Notes: generated by a model from the letters alone, not told the origin. A DNA stretch of 48,832 bases from Prevotellaceae bacterium (GCA_029226205.1 JAQXXT010000044.1:1-48832), one strand, 5' to 3'; counted from the stretch's first letter, positions 33,466 through 42,886 are shown. Numbers and translations are program-made.

Positions 33466-35583
33466 TTACTTTAATCTATTACCTAAGTTTACACGTATTC
33501 CAATATATCCCATGGCACCATGGATAGGACCATAGACCATGTTTGTATCAAACTGCGATCCCCATGGGTTCATCGCGTCGATAACGGGGTTATGCTGCTT
33601 GTAGTTCGTCAGGTTCTCGCCACCGGCATAAATGGAGAAATGACGGAACCAGCGCGTCACCTGTACATTCAACTGTGGATAGGCCTTAAACGTCTCATTC
33701 CAACTCTGAGAGCCATCAGCGAGGGTATAAGGCTTCGGCATACGACCACCACCATTGAGCTGACCAGTGATGTCAAACTGCCAGAGGCCGAGCGGCGTCT
33801 TGTAAGACAGTGTCAGCAAGCCCTTGTAACGGCTCTGCAGCGGTTTCTCGAGTGTAACGTTACCGTAAGTTTCACGTACGAAGTTACGACGATAAGCTGC
33901 CGTCATCGTCATACCCTTGAAGAGCGGATAGGTAGCATCAATCTGGATGACATGGGAATAGTTCTTTCCGTCGTTGCTGGCAATCGTCACGGCATGTGGA
34001 TCAGAGTCGAAGTCCACTGTCGTCTGGTTCTGAAAACGGGTATAGTAATACTCCGTATTCAAGAGCAGCGTCTCTCCGAAGAGAGGGATATTCCAGTTGG
34101 CGATGAAGCCGAAATTCCAGGCGCTCTCCTGTTTCAGTGTACCAATATTCAACGTACGGCTGCTGGCCAGTAGATAGTTGTATTCTGCCAACGGATGAGC
34201 CGTGCGATAGCCCTTACCGGCAGAGAGGCGCAGTCCAAGCCAGTCTGTAGCCTGCCATTTCAAGTGGAAGCGCGGCGTCACGAAGGTACCCCAGAGATCA
34301 CTGTGGTCAACACGAAGACCGGCCATGGCTATCACCTTATTGTGGAGGTTATAGGTATACTGCGCATAACCGCCGAATACATTCTCCTTATCATAGTCCT
34401 TGACGGCAGCGAGAGCATTCGGCGCAAAGTCTACGGGAGTGACACCGGCAACAGCGCGTGTACCCAAGCCCTCACCGAGATAGTCATGTACATAACTCAG
34501 ACCTACGGAGATATTATGCTCGGGTGTAAAGTTATGTTCAAACATGAGAGAGGAGTACACGTTCTTCTCATTCACCGTATAATGCTTATAACCATAACCG
34601 GCATCCATGAGTTGCATGTCAGCGGAAGTCATCCACGCGATATTCGTACCATGAGAAGGATCAAGGATAAAGGCATGCTTCATATATCCCTCATAGCGAT
34701 CCGTACTGATCCCAATACGGTAGAGCGGCTCATTACTCATCTTCACCTTCATATCATCGGAGAGTTCCTTGAGGTTCTGACCACTGCGACGGTCCTCCTT
34801 AATTAGTCCGACACCGGCATGCATAATATATCGGCTGTCCTTATAGATCCAACGGTTCTGGAAGTTATACTGACGGGTATTCGGCATATCCTGGAAACCA
34901 TCCATATTCATGTCGTGAGCACCGCCGCGGTTCTCGAAATGACCGAGGATATTCGTCATAAGTTTCTTCGACAGATGGATGTTACCCTCGCCGTTTGCCT
35001 CAAACTTTCCGTCAGTATCGGTATAGAGGTTAAAGGTACCACCCGTCTCGTCCTCCGGCTTGAGATATTCCACGTTGATCTGTCCCGTGATACCCTCATA
35101 ACCGTTCTTCACCGAGGCAGCACCTTTACTGACCTGGATACTCTTCATCCATGTGCCGGGCACATAACCCAAAGAATAAGGGGCCGCGGAACCACGGAAA
35201 TTCGGGAGATTCTCCGTCAACATCTGTACGTAGGAGCCATTGAGGCCAAGGAGCTTGATCTGTCGTGCTCCCGTCGCGGCATCTGAGTAGTTGACATCGA
35301 CAGAAGGATTCGTGGTGAAACTCTCACCGAGGTTACAGCAGGCAGCTTTGAAAAGCTCGTCCTGGTTGATCAGACTACCACCGATGGCACCACCAATACG
35401 GGTAATACCCATTTTGCGGCGCGTCACCGTTACACCGGCGAGATTATGCTCAGAATAGACAGCGGAGGTATCAGCCTGTACACTATCCGTGTGCAGGGCA
35501 GAGATATTGTTATTATCAGCTTTTACTACGGTTGCTCCCGGCATAAAGGCGGGAAGAACAGCAGCAAATAAAAATTTCTTCAT
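33466..35583 (-). CDS. TonB-dependent outer-membrane receptor, probably metal-linked
   Basis: A 705-residue protein. A signal peptide (MKKFLFAAVLPAFMPGATVVKA) leads to a plug domain (about 45-180; LGLNGSYVQMLTENLPNFRG, GAASVKNGYEGITGQINVEYLKP) and a 22-strand-type barrel ending in aromatic/hydrophobic GYIGIRVNLGNRL. It lacks the carboxypeptidase-like N-terminal domain of SusC proteins. I start at 35583 because the frame to 35679 begins in non-coding repeat-rich DNA. Operon partners (HMA protein downstream, cysteine/histidine-bearing small protein upstream) point to a metal or metallophore ligand; this is inference. Confidence 0.85.
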   Translation of the reverse strand: MKKFLFAAVLPAFMPGATVVKADNNNISALHTDSVQADTSAVYSEHNLAGVTVTRRKMGITRIGGAIGGSLINQDELFKAACCNLGESFTTNPSVDVNYSDAATGARQIKLLGLNGSYVQMLTENLPNFRGSAAPYSLGYVPGTWMKSIQVSKGAASVKNGYEGITGQINVEYLKPEDETGGTFNLYTDTDGKFEANGEGNIHLSKKLMTNILGHFENRGGAHDMNMDGFQDMPNTRQYNFQNRWIYKDSRYIMHAGVGLIKEDRRSGQNLKELSDDMKVKMSNEPLYRIGISTDRYEGYMKHAFILDPSHGTNIAWMTSADMQLMDAGYGYKHYTVNEKNVYSSLMFEHNFTPEHNISVGLSYVHDYLGEGLGTRAVAGVTPVDFAPNALAAVKDYDKENVFGGYAQYTYNLHNKVIAMAGLRVDHSDLWGTFVTPRFHLKWQATDWLGLRLSAGKGYRTAHPLAEYNYLLASSRTLNIGTLKQESAWNFGFIANWNIPLFGETLLLNTEYYYTRFQNQTTVDFDSDPHAVTIASNDGKNYSHVIQIDATYPLFKGMTMTAAYRRNFVRETYGNVTLEKPLQSRYKGLLTLSYKTPLGLWQFDITGQLNGGGRMPKPYTLADGSQSWNETFKAYPQLNVQVTRWFRHFSIYAGGENLTNYKQHNPVIDAMNPWGSQFDTNMVYGPIHGAMGYIGIRVNLGNRLK

Positions 35584-35637
35584 TGAATTGATATACTTTG
35601 AAAGTTTTGACGATAATATTAAATGGACATAAACCAT

Positions 35638-35694
35638 GTAGGAACATGGTTTATCATGATCCGAAAATTGTAGGGACATAATTTATTATGTTCC
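35638..35694 (+). repeat. Family A tandem dimer (A12, A13), 32-base period
   Basis: A12 (35638-35663, GTAGGAACATGGT) is diverged and A13 (35670-35694, GTAGGGACATAAT/ATTATGTTCC) is closer to A1. They lie in the 129-base gap inside the metal-linked operon. Confidence 0.82.
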
Positions 35695-35712
35695 TTTCCC
35701 TCGTCAAAAAAA

Positions 35713-36093
35713 TCAAAGTCGGAGTATGCGCAGGAAGGCCAGATAAGCCCTCGGCGGAGCATGGGGCGTCCGCATACTGACGAACGTATCCAAAGGATGC
35801 CTCGGCAGAACCGGCAGAGAGGTCAGTGCCGGCAAGACAGCGATGAGCGGCTGGGCCACGAGGAAATGGAAGACGGATGGTGTAGACACCTGTGTAGGCG
35901 ATAGTTTCGACACCGTCACCTTCATACATTTCTTCATCGGGGCACAGTCCTGATGGCCATGTTCCAGTTTCTGTATCTGCGTTAAGGATAGATCACCGAG
36001 ATGCTCACAATGGATGCCGACAAAGCCCACACTCAACACGATAATCAGTGCTGAGAGGAACAAAGCAGCAAATATAGAGGTGATCCTTTTCAT
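35713..36093 (-). CDS. Small exported protein, HYC_CC_PP-like
   Basis: A 126-residue protein starting MKRITSIFAALFLSALIIVLSVGFVGIHCEH, a signal or anchor segment ending in His-Cys. CAPMKKC (about 50-56), a middle hydrophobic stretch and a terminal APPRAYLAFLRILRL follow. This pattern resembles the HYC_CC_PP family often found beside metal-uptake TonB receptors in Bacteroidetes, but not every signature cysteine is present, so the assignment is tentative. It is the first gene of the operon with the TonB receptor and HMA protein. Confidence 0.6.
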   Translation of the reverse strand: MKRITSIFAALFLSALIIVLSVGFVGIHCEHLGDLSLTQIQKLEHGHQDCAPMKKCMKVTVSKLSPTQVSTPSVFHFLVAQPLIAVLPALTSLPVLPRHPLDTFVSMRTPHAPPRAYLAFLRILRL

Positions 36094-36123
36094 TCTTAAC
36101 CTTTTTCTTATAACCTTCGGCAG

Positions 36124-36157
36124 CAAAGTTACGACAATTCTTTGGAATTTCTACAAT
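36124..36157 (-). promoter_or_regulatory. Promoter for the metal-linked operon
   Basis: TAACTTTG (36131-36124) on the minus strand fits the -7 element. ATTG (36157-36154), 22 bases upstream, is an imperfect -33. Confidence 0.55.
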
Positions 36158-36182
36158 CTGTTAATTATTTTTATGAAAAGAT

Positions 36183-36848
36183 CTATTCGATACTCTCCAC
36201 GCTCACGCCACGGAACTCACGCATGAAACTGAGAATATGGTCCTGATAGTCCTTTCGGCGTATCTTCATCTCCAGCGTCACCGTATAGATCTTATCATCG
36301 CCCTCATCCTGCGGCTTCATATTATAGGAGTCGATCTCCACGTTAGCATCCCCGAGTTTACTAAGGACTGTCTGGATCGTATCCTGAGTAGTGGAGGTAA
36401 ATGTCACTTCTATCTCTCTTGTTCCAAAACGACGAAGAATAAAGTTCATGGCCTCCAGGCAGAGGAGGACGAGCGTCGTAGCAGCAATGGCGAGGATGTA
36501 CATCCCCGCGCCGCAGGTCAATCCGATAGCCGACGTCACCCATAGTCCTGCCGCCGTCGTCAGTCCGCGTACGACATGCTTTTGGAAAATGATCGTACCG
36601 GCACCGATAAAGCCGATACCCGTGACAACCTGAGAGGCGATACGACTGGGATCGAAGGAGGTCTTTGCATATTCCGAGAGAACCTCCCCCACCCCATATT
36701 CTGAGAGCACCATAAAGAGTGCCGAACCCAGTCCTACGAGGAAATGTGTACGGAACCCGGCCTCCTTAGCCCGGTATTCCCTTTCCAGTCCGATGGCACC
36801 ACCGAGGATAGCGGCGACGAATATTCTCAAAATAAATTCCGTATTCAT
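36183..36848 (-). CDS. MgtC/SapB family membrane protein
   Basis: A 221-residue protein. Four or five hydrophobic segments fill residues 1-145, with the family segments GAIGLEREYRAKEAGFRTHFLVGLGSALF and QVVTGIGFIGAGTII. The C-terminal 75 residues form a soluble ACT-like regulatory domain. MgtC proteins take part in magnesium or acid homeostasis. The ATG at 36848 is used; a TTG two codons upstream is also in frame. A TATCTTTG -7 element (36886-36879, minus strand) precedes it. Confidence 0.88.
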   Translation of the reverse strand: MNTEFILRIFVAAILGGAIGLEREYRAKEAGFRTHFLVGLGSALFMVLSEYGVGEVLSEYAKTSFDPSRIASQVVTGIGFIGAGTIIFQKHVVRGLTTAAGLWVTSAIGLTCGAGMYILAIAATTLVLLCLEAMNFILRRFGTREIEVTFTSTTQDTIQTVLSKLGDANVEIDSYNMKPQDEGDDKIYTVTLEMKIRRKDYQDHILSFMREFRGVSVESIE

Positions 36849-36926
36849 AATCAATCTGTTTTATTTTACGTGATGACACAAAGATACGAAAATATCCCAT
36901 ACAGACTACATTTTCAAGAGATAAAT

Positions 36927-36957
36927 TTTGAAATGCAGGAAAAAATAGCTAACTTTG
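36927..36957 (+). promoter_or_regulatory. Bacteroidetes-type promoter for comM
   Basis: TTTG (36927-36930), a 19-base spacer and TAACTTTG (36950-36957) are a textbook match. The leader to the ATG at 36979 is only about 15 bases. Confidence 0.82.
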
Positions 36958-36978
36958 CGATAAATAAACCAAAAGCCT

Positions 36979-38526
36979 ATGCTTGTAAAAACCTACTGTG
37001 CTGCTGTCAACGGATTGGAAGTGACGACCATCACGATTGAGGTGAGCATGCGACAGGGTGTTCTCTTCCGCATGTCCGGTCTTGGTGATGCTGCCGTGAA
37101 AGAGAGTCGTGACCGTATCGCTTCTGCCCTTCAACAATGTGGCAAGCGCTTTCCCATCGGTGACATCACCATCAATATGGCACCGGCGGATCTCAGGAAG
37201 GAAGGCAGCAGTTTCGACCTGCCGCTGGCCATCGGCCTCCTCGCCGCTGCCACGGAGATCACCGACGCCCATCTGTCGGAATACATGATGGTCGGAGAAT
37301 TGAGTCTCGACGGTAGTCTGCAGCCCATCAAAGGAGCACTACCTATCGCCATCAAGGCCCGTGCCGAACATTTCAAGGGTCTCATCGTACCGAAACAGAA
37401 CGTGCGGGAAGCTGCCGTTGTCGACACGCTGGAGGTCTACGGCATGGAGTCATTAAATGACGTCATCCAATTTCTCAATGACCAGCAAACGTTCGAGCCT
37501 ACCGTCATCGACACGCGAAAGGAGTTCTACGAGCATCAGGCAAAATGCGATCTTGACTATGCCGACGTACGCGGCCAGGAGAGTGTGAAGCGAGCCCTGG
37601 AGGTCGCTGCCGCAGGGGGACATAACCTTATTATGATTGGTCCACCGGGCAGTGGCAAGTCAATGATGGCTAAACGTCTGCCGTCGATTCTTCCTCCACT
37701 GTCCCTTGCCGAGAGTCTTGAGACCACACAGATTCACTCCATTGCAGGTAAACTTGGGAAGGATGTATCTCTCATCACGCAACGGCCGTTCCGAGCGCCC
37801 CATCACACGATCTCCGAGGTGGCTCTCGTCGGTGGCGGTGCCTCTCCAATGCCCGGAGAAATCAGTCTGGCCCACAACGGTGTCCTCTTCTGTGATGAGT
37901 TGCCGGAGTTCAACAAGCATACGCTGGAAGTACTGCGCCAGCCATTGGAGGACCGACAGATCACCATCAGCAGGGCGAAATATACAATCACCTATCCTTG
38001 CTCATTTATGTTCGTGGCCAGTATGAACCCCTGTCCTTGTGGCTACTACGGTGATCCCACGCATCACTGTGTCTGTACTCCCGGTCAGATTCAACATTAT
38101 ATGAACAAGATCTCCGGTCCGCTCATGGACCGCATCGATATCCAGTGCTCCATCACGCCCGTTCCCTTCAACGAGATCAGTAAGGCCCAACCCAGAGAAC
38201 CGAGCAGTGAGATCCGGAAGCGGGTCATTGCGGCCCGTCAGATACAGACGGAACGATTCAAGGGAGTCCGCGGCGTGCACTGTAACGCGCAGATGACGGA
38301 GCGCCTCGTTCATCAGTATGCTGAGCCCGATGCCGAGGGACTCGCCCTCCTCAAGGAAGCAATGGAACGGATGAGCCTCAGTGCCCGTGCCTACACACGT
38401 ATCCTGAAGGTCGCCCGCACCATTGCCGATCTCGCCGCCAGTCCTACTGTCCGCACCGAACATCTCTTCGAGGCCATCAATTACCGTCAGCTTGACCGTG
38501 CCGACTGGGCGGAGAGAGGGTTGTAG
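36979..38526 (+). CDS. comM: ComM/YifB family AAA+ ATPase (Mg-chelatase-like)
   Basis: A 515-residue protein. Residues about 1-170 form the Lon-protease-like fold domain of this family. The AAA+ core has Walker A GPPGSGKSMMAKRLP (about 220) and Walker B GVLFCDELPEF (about 303), followed by MNPCPCGYYGDP, a cysteine-bearing insert diagnostic for YifB. In other bacteria ComM acts as a hexameric helicase promoting branch migration during natural transformation. The TAG stop lies within a family A repeat. Confidence 0.92.
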   Translation: MLVKTYCAAVNGLEVTTITIEVSMRQGVLFRMSGLGDAAVKESRDRIASALQQCGKRFPIGDITINMAPADLRKEGSSFDLPLAIGLLAAATEITDAHLSEYMMVGELSLDGSLQPIKGALPIAIKARAEHFKGLIVPKQNVREAAVVDTLEVYGMESLNDVIQFLNDQQTFEPTVIDTRKEFYEHQAKCDLDYADVRGQESVKRALEVAAAGGHNLIMIGPPGSGKSMMAKRLPSILPPLSLAESLETTQIHSIAGKLGKDVSLITQRPFRAPHHTISEVALVGGGASPMPGEISLAHNGVLFCDELPEFNKHTLEVLRQPLEDRQITISRAKYTITYPCSFMFVASMNPCPCGYYGDPTHHCVCTPGQIQHYMNKISGPLMDRIDIQCSITPVPFNEISKAQPREPSSEIRKRVIAARQIQTERFKGVRGVHCNAQMTERLVHQYAEPDAEGLALLKEAMERMSLSARAYTRILKVARTIADLAASPTVRTEHLFEAINYRQLDRADWAERGL

Positions 38527-38682
38527 GGACATGATTTTTCATGTTCCGCTAACCTTCCACCGTAGGGGCGGCCCTTGTGGCCGTCCTAACCGCCACGAAT
38601 GAATTTTCGGGCGGAACATGATAAATTATGTCCCTACATGATTCCCGGTTAGGGCGCCCACAAGGGGTGCCCCTATGGTGGG
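38523..38682. repeat. Compound repeat block: A(+), B(+), A(-), B(-)
   Basis: A14 38523-38549 (holding the comM stop), a GCGGCC-subtype B copy 38560-38593, inverted A15 38611-38636, and an inverted GCACCC-subtype B copy 38647-38682. Both families alternate and the second pair is inverted relative to the first. It fills most of the gap between comM and the pseudouridine synthase. Confidence 0.9.
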
Positions 38683-38729
38683 GATATTCGTATATACGAC
38701 AACAACATCATAAACGCATCCATACATCC

Positions 38730-40361
38730 ATGATTAAGGATTCTTTCTTTCATCCATTGAATACGAACGAAGGGAGCGACGAAGCACTCAACGATCCTTT
38801 CTGCTATACCCCAGACGAAATGAGCCTTCAGGCCGCAGCAGTCGTCCGACAATATATCCGTGAACGCCTCCATTGGACTGAGGAGCATGAAGGGAAAATG
38901 TTCGGGGTATTGATGGTCAGAAACGCGCAAGGAAAGATTGGATTTCTGGCTGCCTATGGTGGACAAATAGAAGAGAGCGATGAGCATTTCTTTGTGCCTC
39001 CCGTCTTCGATTATCTCCAGGAGGGCGGCTATTTCAAGACCCACGAGGCGGCCATCTCTGCCATCAACCGGGAAATTGCCAAGCTACAGAATGATCTGGC
39101 CTTTCTGCAAGTCAAACAAGACGTGGAAGAGATCAAAGAAGCAGCCTCTACAGATCTGGGATCCTATCATCAGATGATGACGGAAGCGAAGAAGCGGCGG
39201 GAGGAGCTGCGCCATACCTCTCTCTCCGTGGAGGAACGACAGAGACTGATTGGTGAGAGCCAGTTTCAGAAAGCCGAATACCGGCGGAAGAAGAAGGCTT
39301 GGAAAGAGAAGATCGATGCCGCGCAGAAACTCGTTGACGATAAGCAAGGAAAGATCACCCTTCTGTTACTCCGCCGTCAACACGACAGTGAGCAGTTGCA
39401 GCACTGGCTTTTCACCCAGTTTGTCTTCCTCAACGGTCGTGGAGAACAGAAAAACCTCCTGGAGATCTTCTCCCAGTATCGTTCTGTCATCCCACCATCG
39501 GGCAGTGGAGAATGTGCGGAACCGAAGTTGCTGCAGTATGCCTTCCTACACCACTATGAGCCTTTGAAGATCGCCATGTTCTGGTGGGGACGGAGTCCGA
39601 AAGGAGAGATCCGCCATCATCTGCAGTTTTACCCGGCTTGTCAAGGGAAATGCAAGCCGATACTCTCGTGGATGTTGGAAGGAATTGCCGTTTCCTGGCA
39701 TCAGAATCCACAAATGACGGAACAGCTGGAGATCATTGACGAGAGTGATGATTGGATCGTTATCAACAAGCCAGCCGGGATGCTGAGTGTACCGGGAAGG
39801 GGCAACCGTTCTTCTGTCCTCTCCATCCTTCGCGAGCGTTACCCCGAGGCTACGGGACCGATGATCGTGCATCGGTTGGATGAGGACACGAGTGGACTGA
39901 TGATCGTCGCCAAGAACGAAGCCGCTTATCACGAATTACAACAGCGCTTCCTCTCCCGTCAAGTCCGCAAAACTTACCTCGCCGTACTCGAGCATGAGCC
40001 TGCCATCCACGAGGGACAAATCAGTCTGCCGTTAATGCCCGATCTCGACGACAGGCCCCGCCAGACCGTTGACCATCAGTACGGCAAACCGGCTGTGACC
40101 ACATTCCGTGTGCTGCGCGTCAACGAGCAGACGGGAGAGACCCTTGTGGAGCTCCATCCGCTCACGGGCCGTACCCATCAGCTGAGGGTCCACTGCGCCA
40201 GTGAAGAGGGCCTCAACGATCCTATCGTCGGTGACCGCCTCTATGGTCACCGTGGCATGGATATGTCCCGTGGTAACCGCCTCATGCTCCATGCCGCCAC
40301 GCTCTGGATCTCCGATAGCTTGCATTGGCATGTGGAGACACAAACGATTTGGTTTCAATAA
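38730..40361 (+). CDS. RluA-type RNA pseudouridine synthase with long N-terminal coiled-coil extension
   Basis: A 543-residue protein. Residues about 1-330 are an extension with a long charged helix (about 105-225, rich in Glu/Lys/Arg/Gln). Residues about 335-543 are an RluA-type catalytic domain: NKPAGMLSVPG, then HRLDEDTSGL with the catalytic Asp (about 391), RKTYLAVLEH and LHPLTGRTHQLRVHCA. It isomerises uridines in rRNA or tRNA; the target is unknown. I start at MIKDSFF (38730); the longer frame to 38628 crosses the compound repeat block. Confidence 0.88.
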   Translation: MIKDSFFHPLNTNEGSDEALNDPFCYTPDEMSLQAAAVVRQYIRERLHWTEEHEGKMFGVLMVRNAQGKIGFLAAYGGQIEESDEHFFVPPVFDYLQEGGYFKTHEAAISAINREIAKLQNDLAFLQVKQDVEEIKEAASTDLGSYHQMMTEAKKRREELRHTSLSVEERQRLIGESQFQKAEYRRKKKAWKEKIDAAQKLVDDKQGKITLLLLRRQHDSEQLQHWLFTQFVFLNGRGEQKNLLEIFSQYRSVIPPSGSGECAEPKLLQYAFLHHYEPLKIAMFWWGRSPKGEIRHHLQFYPACQGKCKPILSWMLEGIAVSWHQNPQMTEQLEIIDESDDWIVINKPAGMLSVPGRGNRSSVLSILRERYPEATGPMIVHRLDEDTSGLMIVAKNEAAYHELQQRFLSRQVRKTYLAVLEHEPAIHEGQISLPLMPDLDDRPRQTVDHQYGKPAVTTFRVLRVNEQTGETLVELHPLTGRTHQLRVHCASEEGLNDPIVGDRLYGHRGMDMSRGNRLMLHAATLWISDSLHWHVETQTIWFQ

Positions 40362-40399
40362 AAGAGAACGGAAATATGCGGTATCTGTAAAAATAGATG

Positions 40400-40407
40400 T
40401 ATCTTTG
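40400..40407 (+). promoter_or_regulatory. Promoter -7 element for the outer-membrane barrel gene
   Basis: TATCTTTG fits TAnnTTTG, 32 bases before the ATG. No good -33 TTTG was found. Confidence 0.5.
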
Positions 40408-40439
40408 CAAACAAAAACAGAGAGATAACAGATTTTATT

Positions 40440-42770
40440 ATGCTTAGAGTACTTGTTTTCTTATTTTTATCTTTTACATTTGTACTTTCCTCTTTTGCGC
40501 AGAGCGTGAAGATCTCCGGATGGGTGACGAACAGGCAAGGGGAGGCTGTGGATATGGCTACGGTGGAAGAAAGGAACGCTGACGGAAAGATACTCAGCAG
40601 TTGCATCAGTGATCCCAAAGGTCATTTCATGATGCAGATCTCTCCCGTTGACTCTTTTGCGCTCACTATCTCCTGCCTGGGATATAAAGATTATTCACGG
40701 AAGGAACAAGGAAGAAAGGATACGTATATAGAAGCTGTATTGGACAGTGATGCTTTTGAGTTAGGTGAAGTAACCGTAAGATCCAAGATGCCGGTCATTC
40801 ATCGGGAAGTCGACAGAATGGTGCTGAACGCGGAAAGGCTCAACAGTACGGCAAACACGGTCTTGGACGTGCTGAAACGTGCGCCAGGAGTCATCGTGCA
40901 AGATGACGACATCAGCATGCTCAATAAAGGAAAACTGGTGTTTCTGATGAACGGGCGTGAGTTGAAGATGGACACGAAAGGCCTTATCACGTATCTGAAA
41001 TCACTGCCGTCGGGCAGCTTACAGAAGATTGAGATTATGACGACGCCACCAGCGAAATACACTGCCGAAGGTGATGCCGGCGTCATCAATTTTGTAACGA
41101 AGAAGTTGAAGAACAACTTTATCGGCGGTTTTGTTTCAAACGTGTTGTCGGTAAAAGAGCATACTTATGACGATCCGAGTATTAGTCTGCAGTATAAATA
41201 CAACAAAGTGGAGGCATACGTCACGGTTGGTGGCGGTATGGGCAAGATGCAATACGACGGTCTGAGAACGATTGACTATCCTGCGGAGACGTGGAGTACT
41301 ACGGAGCGCAGAATCAAATCGAATGACTATATCATGGCGACTTCCGGCATCGACTATGCCCTGACGAGCCACTCCACCCTCGGTGCTATTTTCGCCTTCA
41401 ACAACATGCGGCCTGATGCCGATCGGACAGCGGATACCCAGGTAAGGTCATCCTCACAGGAAATAACAAGAGACTTTGAGACGCTCACCAACTACGACAG
41501 CAATTACAACCGTTATAACGCCAACATCCATTATACGGATAATCAATTTGTCAAGAACGGAATGATGGATTTCAATATCGATTATGTCAACTATCATATT
41601 GATGACGAGGTCAACTTACAGACCACCCATGATGAGGGCCTGAATTATCTAAACCGCCCTCGCACGCTCATCCGGATCTTTCAGGCGAAGGCAGACTTGG
41701 AGAATAATTTGGGAAAAGTGAAGTTGTCTTATGGCGCCGCCTATTCCCGTTCAAAAACAAGGAGTACAACCAATTACGAGTATATCAGCAGTCACGAGGA
41801 TCTCAACGATGACTTCATCTATCGTGAAGATATCCTGGCCGTTTACGCGGATATGAGGTGGAAACTATCCGACCATTGGGACTTCAAACTGGGATTGCGA
41901 GGTGAATACGGAAGACTGGACGGCAACTCCGTCAAACTGCAACAGCGAACGGTGAAACATCAGTTCGACTTATTCCCCACGGCTTTTCTGGAGTATAGTT
42001 GGAATGACAGCAAGTCGCTCTATCTCAGCGTAACGAGTAGGATAAACCGTCCTGTCTATGCCGATATTAATCCTTTCACCACCTATACCGACGCCCACAC
42101 GATAACGACGGGTAATCCGGAGCTGCTGCCGGAGAAGTCCTATTCCTCTGAATTAGGATATACGTGGGACGACTTCACGATATCGGGAAGCATGCTCTTC
42201 AGGAAGCGGGTCATCTCTGCCTACACGTATGTTGACGCTGCAAGCAAACTGACCATAAATACCGTTGACAACATGATGAAGAACCGGATGTACAGTCTTG
42301 ACGCGTCTTATTATTTCGACAAGGTCTCCTGGTTCGACTGGTCTACGGATCTCTCCCTCTATACGTTAGTTTCCAGACCGACGCAGGGATACGACTTACC
42401 CCGAGTGACCAATACGGCTGTTTACGCCTATACGAATGTCAATGTGTTTTTCGACCATCAGAAGAATTTCTCAGCCAATATATGGGGACAATACGAATCG
42501 AAACAAAAAGACGTAACGGGGGAGAGTCCCGCGACATACCGCATGGATATCGGACTGAAATATATGCTTTTCCACAAGAAGCTGTCTATTGGCATAGCAG
42601 GACAGAACCTGCTGGCCTCTCATTCCAAGTCCATTGTCCGGTCCTCCGCCACGAAGTACGTCTATGACTATAAGCCTTACCGTGTTTTCAAACTGACGTT
42701 GACCTATCGCTTCGGAAAGGACTTGAACATGAAGTCCAAGCATTTCGGCATCAGCAATGACAGATTATAG
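40440..42770 (+). CDS. Outer-membrane beta-barrel protein with carboxypeptidase-like N-terminal domain
   Basis: A 776-residue protein. The signal peptide (residues 1-21, ending SSFAQ) is followed by a CarboxypepD_reg-like domain (ISGWVTNRQGEAVDMATVEERN.., about 23-105) and a plug-like region (VLDVLKRAPGVIVQDDDISMLNKG, about 137-220). A large C-terminal barrel ends YRVFKLTLTYRFGKDL plus a short tail. This matches the TonB-receptor-like barrel family common in Bacteroidetes. No SusD partner follows, so it is not a typical polysaccharide locus; the ligand is unknown. An AraC-type gene follows 116 bases later on the same strand. Confidence 0.85.
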   Translation: MLRVLVFLFLSFTFVLSSFAQSVKISGWVTNRQGEAVDMATVEERNADGKILSSCISDPKGHFMMQISPVDSFALTISCLGYKDYSRKEQGRKDTYIEAVLDSDAFELGEVTVRSKMPVIHREVDRMVLNAERLNSTANTVLDVLKRAPGVIVQDDDISMLNKGKLVFLMNGRELKMDTKGLITYLKSLPSGSLQKIEIMTTPPAKYTAEGDAGVINFVTKKLKNNFIGGFVSNVLSVKEHTYDDPSISLQYKYNKVEAYVTVGGGMGKMQYDGLRTIDYPAETWSTTERRIKSNDYIMATSGIDYALTSHSTLGAIFAFNNMRPDADRTADTQVRSSSQEITRDFETLTNYDSNYNRYNANIHYTDNQFVKNGMMDFNIDYVNYHIDDEVNLQTTHDEGLNYLNRPRTLIRIFQAKADLENNLGKVKLSYGAAYSRSKTRSTTNYEYISSHEDLNDDFIYREDILAVYADMRWKLSDHWDFKLGLRGEYGRLDGNSVKLQQRTVKHQFDLFPTAFLEYSWNDSKSLYLSVTSRINRPVYADINPFTTYTDAHTITTGNPELLPEKSYSSELGYTWDDFTISGSMLFRKRVISAYTYVDAASKLTINTVDNMMKNRMYSLDASYYFDKVSWFDWSTDLSLYTLVSRPTQGYDLPRVTNTAVYAYTNVNVFFDHQKNFSANIWGQYESKQKDVTGESPATYRMDIGLKYMLFHKKLSIGIAGQNLLASHSKSIVRSSATKYVYDYKPYRVFKLTLTYRFGKDLNMKSKHFGISNDRL

Positions 42771-42850
42771 GAATATGAGAATCATACCCCGTGGAAATTA
42801 ATGGTCATTCTTTCCGCAATTCAGGTAGCTGATATCTCCCGAAAAACACG

Positions 42851-42858
42851 TAACTTTG
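42851..42858 (+). promoter_or_regulatory. Promoter -7 element for the AraC-family gene
   Basis: TAACTTTG fits TAnnTTTG, 28 bases before the ATG at 42887. No -33 TTTG was seen at the right distance. Confidence 0.5.
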
Positions 42859-42886
42859 CAAGCGAAAAAGAACGAAAACGGAAACT

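Noticed and set aside
40440..42770. SusC of a polysaccharide utilisation locus
   Set aside because: No SusD gene, glycoside hydrolase or sensor of the usual kind is adjacent, and the barrel type differs from SusC.
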